Positions 55,660 through 64,000 of a stretch of DNA of 64,000 nt are shown here, piece by piece. This DNA comes from Bryoerythrophyllum caledonicum. Taxonomy: Eukaryota > Streptophyta > Bryopsida > Pottiales > Pottiaceae. The position numbers and the translations under genes were made by a program. Numbering within the stretch: position 1 is the first letter of the stretch; the number at the start of each line of letters is the position of its first letter. The stretch lies in the NCBI GenBank assembly GCA_963971425.1, contig OZ020519.1:14834028-14898027 (forward strand), written 5' to 3'. The notes below the pieces were generated by a model. The model had not been told where the DNA came from. It made no database searches and saw only the letters and a program-made list of their open reading frames with translations.

Positions 55660-56020
55660 CTCGTGGGACGTGGCATCGAGGGCCTCTCCGTATCGTAGTG
55701 TTTTAGCATAGATTACTTTCTTACTAATCTACGCATTTAGAAACGTACGGCGGCGCACCGCATTCATCTGTGGATGATTTCCATGGAGTTTAGGTTGTAT
55801 GTGTGCGTATAGCGCCGCATACGTCCTTGACTTGACGTCTTTGACGGGTCAAGCTCTGTAAGTTAGGATGGAAAGTAGAGATTGTGAGTTCGTGCTTGTA
55901 ATGATGGTGTAGTCATTAGTAAAGGCTCGTACATACTTTCCGATTATCTTGCACCCGTTGATTCTCCCTTTGTGGCATGCGAGACGCTTGACTATGTGTG
56001 ATTTGCATCTCCTTCACTTG
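55660..56020 (+). repeat. Left LTR of the Ty3/gypsy fossil
   Basis: About 360 bp, alignable along its whole length with 62875-63231 (for example CATCGAGGGCCTCTCCGTAT, GTGAGTTCGTGCTTGTAA, GGTGTAGTCATTAGTAAAGG). By eye about 85% identical, with many transitions. Confidence 0.85.
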
Positions 56021-59000
56021 ACAAAGAGTCTCTCATGTTTACTTTTTAGGTTCTCAAATTTGAGCTAGGGTGAGTGAAATGTTTTTATGGGTACATTGAA
56101 GGATGTTGTAGAGCGCATCAAGATGGAGCCAATGCAACAAACGGCGCTCGGACTAGACAATTTTTCAGCAAAATGTGAGCGGCGCATGAATTGAAATATG
56201 ACATGATTCTGCAATTTATCATCCACTACGTACTTGTCATCTGTGGCCAAATTTCATTTGTAATTTATCATCCACGATTAATTTTCATCCATTTTGTGAT
56301 TTCATCCGTCACGCGCAGAAGTTTTATCTGTAAGTTAATATCTTCCAAAATATTTACTATTTTTTAATTTTGATTGCAAATTTGAACTCTCTGTGGGAAT
56401 CAATAACTACTTTAAAGGAAAAAATTAATGGATAAAGGTTTTCCAAAACAAAAATTTTGTGGGTTGTTATAATAAAAAACAAAAACAAAATTTATAGTCT
56501 GTCTTTGGAGGTACAAAACTAGGGTAATTTAACTTGGTTATGAGTGAAAATTGCGCCTACAATTAGGAATTTTTATCATTAATCCAATTTTGTGTTGGAT
56601 TGATCTTGTGGCGCATTTGTCACACAATGTATTGATTTTTTATTAGAGAGATTTGTGTTAGTGAATATCACAAACACAGAAATCCCATTACCTCCGTAGT
56701 GTTAGACTTGGACAAACACTTTCAAGTGTTTCTCTTTGCATTGTAAGTATTGCGGCTTGAGGCCATCCAATGTAGGCGTGTGTCAGTGGCTTTGAACCCC
56801 TTGTCTATTCTACTTTCATATTGTTTTGGGAGAGGATCGGATTTTGATTTTTGGATTCTTGTGCGGTACCTCTTTCGTGTTGCGGGCTTGTTGCCGGTGT
56901 TTTCTAGTGGCCCCATTTTTTGTTGTCCCTAGATTGTGATAGGGTATCGTAGGGGTGAAGTTGGGTTCATGGCTGGCAAGACCTTTATATGTACGGGGTT
57001 GTCATTGGACTTGTGCAAGTCGGAGGTGATAACCGGTGAACCACAAAGTTTGATGGTTTTGCAGGTGCACATTGCCCGTTCGTACCCTTACCCTTTAGAA
57101 AGATCCCATGGTGATTTTTAATTATAGTGAGTACCCAGAGTCGGTATAACCGCTCCCCCTCCCCAGACTACCTGGAGAGTGCTTCCACCGTAGACTTTGG
57201 GCCAAGGTCGGATACCAACAAGGCTTTTAAGTATGTTTCGGTCGGATAATCGACTATTGGCTTTGGATCTAGGACGTGGGCACGTTTGACAACATGGAGG
57301 ATGATCACTATCATGTCGTGCGCGAAAAGTTCTCGGGACACGATAGAGGCAACTTCATGCCCGATTGGTAGCTCCGATTTAAAACCTGGATGAAGGAGAA
57401 GCGCCAGCTGACATCGTCGTGTAACGACTGGTACGCATTTGAGCTCTTACCCGAGCATTTTGGAATTGGAGGCCCTAGAGAATTACTCGGGCAATTTGTA
57501 GCAAGAAACGTGCAGCTCAACATTTCCAAAGTTTTTGTTTCCTAGCTAGTTATTTGTGCTATAGTTAATTATCCCTGGATCTCTAGTAGTGTCAACTACA
57601 ACATCTTGATAGGTTAGCAGGCGCTTTTTCCACTCGGTTTTGAGATGGATAACTGGACGGAAGAGGCTTGGATTAAGCCTGGATGGTCTGTTGATGACGG
57701 CGTAAAGGAGCTCATTCCGGTTGTCTTCGTAGTTAGCACGGTGACTTCCACGGTGGGTGCTATATTTGAATGCAATGCATTGGCATCTGAATGGCCAAAT
57801 GGTTCTATGCGTTTGGAGGAGACATATGTTTTTATGTCGAGGGTAGCCCAATCACGAGAGCCTAGACCCGTGGAGATCCATGCACGTCATTGCAAGGATC
57901 CACTTCTTCCTTGGAAGATCCAGTTGAAGCTAAACGTTGTAGTAGAGAGATTGTGGATGCTCTTGTTGCTCCAGAGCTCTCACAAGACTCTTTTACTCCA
58001 GTGGTAGCTTGTACTATTCAGTGGCAACGATCGGATGAGGGTGTTACCCTCGCGGAGCTACTTGCCAGTATCGGTACGGGGCTCACGGCTCTGTTGGAGG
58101 CCGGGCTCAAGGTACGGCGATACATCCACGTAGATAGTCTCTTTGCAGCCAACTGTGCCGATCACCATCACATTTAGCATCTTCAAGCGTTGCATTCGGA
58201 GCAGTTATTGTTTTTTGCTATCCGCCGGTGTTTTGGCAAGTTGCCACATGATGTGACATGGATCAGTAAGGATGATGTTGTGCCGGTTAGGTCACGTGGA
58301 CTTAGTAGTTGCTGAATGGCCTTGCCAAGGCCATTCATGGGGGGAGTAGGTGCAGCTTAGATGATCCACATTTGGGTTTCTTTGCAGATTTGCTCAGGCT
58401 CATCCAATAGTGGACTACCACCATCAACGACACCGGGGTATATTTTTGAGAATATACCTCGATTAGAGAATACACGGATGAAGGTGCAAGAGGATGGTGC
58501 ATACATCCATCACCTTTTTGGTCCCTCCATGTTTGTAGATGCCGCGGCGTTGGGCTCTTATGCCCATCGGCGACGTTGGATTTGGACCAACATGGCATCA
58601 ACGACAACCCTTGTCACTGTACTTGCTGAAGTACAATAGCTTGTGCGTTGTGAAGCTGATCACATCATGGACGACCACCGTATTTTCACGAAGGTTACCG
58701 AGGATGATGAGCCACCATTGGCGGTTGTGAATCGCGTTGCTTTCACTCGAAGGGCATTTCCTACATAGATGTCCTACCCAAGATCATATCCTTTTGGAAC
58801 ACGTGGTCCGGGCATGGTTTGGGATTCTTCTTTCTAAACTTACAAGGAGCCTCCTCTAGATAAGAGGGAACAAGCAATGGACTTTTTGACAAGCACCACT
58901 GCCGCACCAGATCTCTATGAGAGACAACGTCGTTATTTGTTGGGTCAAGCCATTGAACTCAATACCCTCGTTTGGGTTTGTGGCCTCTGTTTCGCTGTTC

Positions 59001-59479
59001 ATCGCCATTCATGTGACCATCCACGCGTGGTGGGGGCAGACTCTCATGGTCAGGGGCAGTGGTGCTACATCTCACAAAGATCGAGGAAGCGGAACTACTT
59101 TTTTGAATGAAGAGGCATGGAGTAGAGGAGCTTCGTGCTTAGGGTGTCTTTGCAGCCTTTGCTGAGGACTTTGGTTGAGAGCATGCTTGGGATATCTTTT
59201 TCCAATTTTATCATCACAACACGGGATTTTCTGTGGATCCTCTGAGTGAGGAGTCTGGGGCATGAATGCCCTCTCTGCTACCAAGTAGTTATCATCGACC
59301 GTGCGGCTATGTAGTGAGTCTTCTACACTGGAAAAAGAGACCACGGACTTTGATGATTGGCCTTTGGATTCGGAGCCAGATCTTACCGGTGCCGAGGCAC
59401 GAAGGGTAGGAGTGTTTCCACGCTTGTATCGTAGTTGTTTTGCCTTTAGTCTCCATGATTTGGAGGGATATAGAAGCAA

Positions 59480-60220
59480 GCCCATTCACATTTTCTTGGA
59501 GGACAACCATCCGATCTTCCAACGACCGTATTTGCTCAGTTTTTAAGAGAAAGTTAGGGTCCGGACTCGTTGTCAGAAGTTGTTGGTCGCCGATTTGATT
59601 GAGCTCTCCAACAGCGAGTACGCTTGTGCCACGGTTATGCCATCAAAAAAATATATTTTTGGCAACCGGAGAGAGAAGCGGATGTGTGGGCATTATAGGT
59701 TGGTCAACCATAAGACCAAGTCAGACCGTTATCCCATGCCCACATTGCACGAGTTATTTGATGCGGTGGGACACGTTAAAGTAATTAGTACTCTAGATTA
59801 AAGGGTTTGGTTATCACCAGTTACCATTGATGATGGATGACTGGGTGAAGACTGCATTCTGGAGAGTTGATCAGGATATGAGAGATCAACTTTATCATTG
59901 GAAGTTTCTCCCATTTGGCCTCAAGAATGCACCCGCTGAGTTTTAGAGGGTGATGGACCGGGTGTTGACCGGTTTACCGTTTGCCCAATGCAACATCGGT
60001 GATGTTATTATTTTTAGTAGTAGCCTACAAGAGCATGTGAGGCATCTTCAGGTGGTGTTTGAGAGGTTACGGCACTGGAGATTGCGCTTGCACCATGGCA
60101 AGTGCAAGTTCTTCCACGACCAGTTGCCATATTTGGAACATATGATTATTCCAAGGGGTCTTAGCGTGCATCAGGCTGCAGGCCAAGGTGGATGCGTTGC
60201 AAAAGATTCCTGCCCCAATT
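59480..60220 (+). other. Reverse transcriptase region of the fossil
   Basis: The sequence recalls Ty3/gypsy reverse transcriptase: HPIFQRPYLL, then MCGHYRLVNHKTKSDRYPMP, HWKFLPFGLKNAPAEF and NIGDVIIFSS followed by HVRHLQVVFERLR. Part of a decayed element. Confidence 0.8.
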
Positions 60221-60399
60221 GATGTGTCATGGCTTTGAGCTTTTTTTGGCTTGGCAAACTACTATCACTAGTTTGTCAAGAACTTTAGCTTAATTGCCAA
60301 GCCATCGACTATTCTCACGGAGAACGATCAACCATGGATTTGGGGACAAGAGCAGCAACAACCTACAAGCGTTTGCTACTTTGAAGCTGAAGTTTGGTT

Positions 60400-60810
60400 C
60401 AACGCCTATGTTGCGAGGTCTAAATGCTACACGGCCCTTTCAATTGTACTCAGACTGAAGTGTTGTAGGATTGAGTGCGGTGTTGACTGAGAAGGATCAT
60501 GAGGGACTGAAGTACGTTGTGGCGTTTTCTTCTAGAAGCAACAGTAAGGTGGAGTTTAACTATTCATCCTATGAGGGGGAGGCTTTGGCCGCGGTATAGA
60601 CCATAGTCCATTTTAAGCTCCATTTGTATGGACAATGTTTTACGTTGATAATCAACCATCAGCTTTTGAAGTGGCTCATGGAGTCTGACAAGCTTATTGG
60701 CAAGCTCTCCATGTGGGCTTTGTTGCTTCAAGAGTATGATTTTCATATTGTACATCAGGTCGGTATCACAAACTTGGATGGAGATGGTCTATCTCGCAAT
60801 CCAAGTCTTT
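60400..60810 (+). other. RNase H region of the fossil
   Basis: IINHQLLKWLMES, KLSMWALLLQEYDFHIVHQV and LDGDGLSRNP match the end of the Ty3/gypsy RNase H domain. Confidence 0.7.
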
Positions 60811-61169
60811 TGGAGGAGGATGTGATTGGTGCCAGGTGGCATGGGGACTATGATAGGGAGTTAGTCCCGTGGTCGCAGGCAGCGGCTTACCTCACGTTGA
60901 TGTTTGGCTCCGCATTGACGTTGCTTGATTTAGCAACGGATAAGGAACCGAATAGGCCCTAAGTTGATAGCAATGTATGGAAAGACGGTCTAATCTCATA
61001 CAAGCTACAACATGAGATACTTTCCGAGCTCTTTCTACCATGGACCGTGATCTTGAGTTGGACATCAAATAGCCTGGTTTTGTTGAGAGGTCAACCTTCT
61101 ATTTTGGATGTAGCCGGATGGGACTAGGCGCATAGTTCCAAGGCCAGATCAGAGGTCTTCGTTGGTACG

Positions 61170-62010
61170 GCAAGTACATTAAGACCTAGGACATTTTGAT
61201 GTGCGACGAACTCATTCAGTGTTGCACATCCAATATTGGTGGACCGACATGTATGAGCAGGTCACCATGTAGGTTATTTTGTGTAAAATACGTGATCATG
61301 TTAGATCCAGCTTCAACACCTTGTCACTACAGCTGCAGCATTTTTCTATTATGGAGCTAGGATACATGTGGTCTTTGGACTTTGTTGATCCATTCATCGT
61401 GACTCCACGCAAAGCAAAGTATATCTTAGTGATGGTCAAGCATTTTAGCAAGTGGATTGAGCTCGTGGCTCTTCTGTAGTACTCTTCAAAATTGGCAACC
61501 ATGGCATTCCTCAATTGGGTGTTGGCTTATTTTGGAGCCCTAGTTGAGATTTTGACGAACGAGGGGCGTGAGTTCCTTGGAGCTTTCGAAGCTTTGTGTA
61601 CCAAGGCTTTGATTGACCATCGTACCACTTTTTGGAACCAACGAGAAGCGGACGGTTTGGCGGAGCATGTGGTTTAGACCGTGATGTGAGGCCTAAAGAA
61701 ATATGGATTTCTGCAAGGTGGTCACTGTGATTGGAATTTTATGATACCATGGATTGTCATGGCCTACTGGTTTAGGCAGCACGCTTAAATGACTGCTTGC
61801 AGTCTGTATCAGTTGTTATACGGGCGGGAGCCAATATTATCGAGTTCCGTTTCGGAAAAATTTTCCAATGATTCTGGATTTGGACGATCTAATGGTGTGG
61901 GTCCAATGCATACGGGATCAAGCAGAGTTCTTCAAGCGAGCCATGCCTATAGCCATAGAGAAGTTATCTATTGCCCAATACTATGACACCTTACGATACG
62001 CTCGTATTCG
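61170..62010 (+). other. Integrase region of the fossil
   Basis: Pieces such as MELGYMWSLDFVDPF, KYILVMVKHFSKWIELVALL and LNWVLAYFGALVEILTNEGR fit the integrase core of Ty3/gypsy elements. Confidence 0.7.
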
Positions 62011-62239
62011 TAGCGGTGCCTACCAATCTTAGTTGCGACGTTTTTCCACGGGAGATTTTGTTTATCTGCAGCGAGAGGCATCCACGACGTTGGACATCAA
62101 GGTAGGGCGCACTATTCTTTGTGTAAAGGATGTATTGCCCAGTGGCATCTTGTTGCTAGAAGACAAGGATGGCCGGAAGTGTTGAGAGCACTCTAAGAAT
62201 TGTGCTCGATGCCATTTACCCATTGGTGGCTCCATTCAT

Positions 62240-62360
62240 CCGGAGTTGGCTGTTGTGCCAGACGGCCTTCCTTGTTTTGTGTGTGGTAAGAAGAAGGTCG
62301 CGGCTACCAAGTTGTTTTGTGACCATTGTCAGCGTGATTGGCATATGGCTTACTTGACGC
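62240..62360 (+). other. PHD-like finger after the integrase
   Basis: CFVCGKKKVAATKLFCDHCQ followed by RDWHMAYLTPPL resembles a PHD finger (C-x2-C...C-x2-C...H), which in other proteins reads histone H3 tails. It lies where chromoviruses carry a chromodomain and may have guided integration. Confidence 0.6.
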
Positions 62361-62770
62361 CGCCTCTTTATACTTTACTGTCCGGGGATTGGACTCAAGC
62401 CCTTGTTGTCGGAGGTCTTCGAGCGAGATTTCATCCAATGAAGCAACTTGAATTCCTTGTGGACTTGTCACTATATGGTGAGTTGCTATCCAGTTGGATT
62501 TCTTGGTTTTGATTCAAGGATAGGCAATGAGAAGAGTGACCAAAGGATTGGCAACAAAGTTTCTTAAGGCGATTAGAGATGGAGCTCACATTGCACCTAG
62601 CCTACCCTCTCTTTGTTACTTCTCCATATACTTATTGATTCAGTAAGGAGCGACATCTTTGTTTAGATGTGTACAGTTGTTGCAGCGACTTCATCGTGAC
62701 GTTTAGTCTTGTTAGTGTTGTATGGTCGTTGTTGGATAGAGGGTCTCTTTATCCGCCACAAAGGGCACCT

Positions 62771-62870
62771 GAGGGTGTACTATGTATACTTGTTTTAGTG
62801 TATCTTTTTGTTTATTTGATGTTAGTTAGGACTCTTGATCTGTTGTGGTTATCGATTTTCCTTTACACAA
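62771..62870 (+). repeat. 100-bp tract repeated just outside the right LTR
   Basis: GAGGGTGTACTATGTATACT and onward to CCTTTACACAA is repeated at 63232-63335 on the other side of the right LTR, about 85-90% alike. Nothing similar lies next to the left LTR. Confidence 0.75.
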
Positions 62871-62874
62871 TAGC

Positions 62875-63231
62875 TGTGAGAGGACGTAGCATCGAGGGTC
62901 TCTCCGTATCGTGGTGTTTTAGCATAGATTAATTTGTTACTAATCTACGCGTTCAGGGACGTAAGGCGCATCGCATTCATTTGGATGATTTCCATCCACT
63001 TTAGGTTGTGTGTGTGTGTGCGTATAGCGCTGCACACGCCCTTGACTTGATGTCTTTGTTAAGTCAAGCTTTGTAAATTAGGATGGAGAGTAGGGATTGT
63101 GAGTTCGTGCTTGTAAGTGATGGTGTAGTCATTAGTAAAGGCTTGTACATATTTCCTACTATCTTGCATTCGCTGATTCTCTCTTTGTGGCGTGCAAGAC
63201 GCTTAACTACGAGTGATATGCATTTCTTTCC
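62875..63231 (+). repeat. Right LTR of the Ty3/gypsy fossil
   Basis: Starts TGTGAGAGGACGTAGCATCG and aligns with 55660-56020 throughout. Confidence 0.85.
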
Positions 63232-64000
63232 TTGAGGGTGTATTTTGTATACTTGTTTTAGTGTATGTTTTTTGTTTATTTATTATTGGTTAGGACTCTC
63301 GATCTGTTATGGTTATTGATCTTTCTTTAGACGACATATAACAAACTCACCAACGCAAGAGCTTTGAGATTGACAGCTGAAGGCACTGAAGATCAAACCA
63401 TTCATGAATCTTCATAAAACTAGAGCTCGGATCACCTTTGATGCACAAGACGCACTTATTGTTGGGGTTGTCCGGCTGCAGTAGGGTTTTGGTGCGTGCG
63501 GGCGAGACAACATATACAAGAGGGTCTAGTGGATGTAGGAGCTCAAGGCAAAGAACGGGGAGGTGGACGAGCATGATGCAACAGCCGATATGGGGACCCA
63601 ACATAGGATTGTGGGGCGGGGAGAGGGGGCTGAGCGGACCACTTAGACGAGCAGGAGGAGCAGGCTCTATTAGAACGAGCCCTTAGTACTGAGGGTCGGA
63701 GGAGATTGGTGCTCAAGTTTCGACGAAGTTTGTTTAGGGCTTCGTCGACGCTGATGATTGTTGACGACTCTTTTTGTTTGTTGGTGACTTTGTTATTTTG
63801 TTTGGTGACTATTTTCGATTGTTGGTGTTCATGAAAAGAAGAAGAATCTTGGTCTCTGAGGGCGGCCGGAGTGAATAGAGTGTCTATTTGTTCCACCACT
63901 AAATCAAATGTCCACCAGACAAAGGTTTAGTAGTATGAAACTACTCCCCCCTCTTAAGGGTAGACACTATGTAACGAGTAACCAAGGACCAATCAGAGCC
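63232..64000. repeat. Right flank: duplicated 100-bp tract and inverted GC-rich repeat
   Basis: 63232-63335 repeats 62771-62870. 63510-63685 is the inverted relative of 54090-54262 (reverse reads CAGCCCCCTCTCCCCGCCCC and CATCATGCTCGTCCACCTCC). No gene recognised up to the window end. Confidence 0.6.

Larger units (their letters stand above)
55660..63231 (+). mobile_element. Ty3/gypsy LTR retrotransposon fossil, about 7.6 kb
   Basis: Two diverged LTRs (about 55660-56020 and 62875-63231) enclose a plus-strand internal region. Recognisable pol parts in order are reverse transcriptase (about 59480-60220), RNase H (about 60400-60810), integrase (about 61170-62010) and a PHD-like finger (about 62240-62360). 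A gag/protease part before 59400 is not recognisable by eye. Domain order RT-RH-INT places it in Ty3/gypsy. The element is broken many times (dozens of changes) and is not functional. The LTRs look about 85% alike, so the insertion is old. Confidence 0.85.

Overview
This window looks like nuclear DNA of a land plant. The intact genes are split by short GT-AG introns and are plant types: adenosine kinase, a CASP-like membrane protein, a chloroplast-targeted DUF2358 protein, a SERF-like small protein, At4g10955-like lipases and a Dof-type zinc-finger protein. The transposons (RNase H-bearing LINE with a 2A-like peptide, DUF7869-type transposase, old Ty3/gypsy element with a PHD-like finger) and the tandem Dof fingers are unlike a typical flowering plant, so a moss, another bryophyte or a lycophyte is my best guess. 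The species cannot be fixed from the sequence alone.

Layout. 1-5.4 kb: a decayed DUF7869-type transposase gene whose leader carries eight copies of a 19-bp palindrome. 5.86-13.0 kb (minus strand): an almost full-length LINE with strong A/C bias on its sense strand. 13.0-14.75 kb: unidentified divergent ORFs around a hairpin, one of them coiled-coil plus RING-like. 14.75-18.4 kb: AT-rich repeats and a CACTA-type MITE. 18.6-19.5 kb: a gene with two Dof-like zinc fingers. 19.5-22.3 kb: repeats, plus a stray copy of part of the DUF2358 gene. 22.5-36.8 kb: a lipase cluster with one intact gene and three broken copies (one inverted), separated by MITEs and other repeats. 36.8-39.3 kb: repeats, the last reaching to about 65 bp from the DUF2358 start codon. 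39.36-41.05 kb: DUF2358 gene (+). 41.73-42.88 kb: CASP-like gene (-). 45.5-46.1 kb: degenerate tandem repeats. 46.34-49.81 kb: twelve-exon adenosine kinase gene (-). 50.5-51.9 kb: three MITEs side by side. 53.69-53.88 kb: SERF-like gene (-). 54.1-54.6 kb: minisatellite and a Tourist-like MITE. 55.66-63.23 kb: a broken, old Ty3/gypsy element between diverged LTRs. 63.2-64 kb: repeats.

The host genes are ordinary single housekeeping or membrane genes and do not form a pathway together. The most unusual content is the palindrome set in the transposase leader, the 2A-like peptide in a plant LINE, the double Dof-like protein, and the many small inverted-repeat elements. Several long reading frames (transposase, LINE, coiled-coil/RING ORF) stay in frame across stops of a kind that single C-to-T changes would create, which suggests decay by cytosine deamination.
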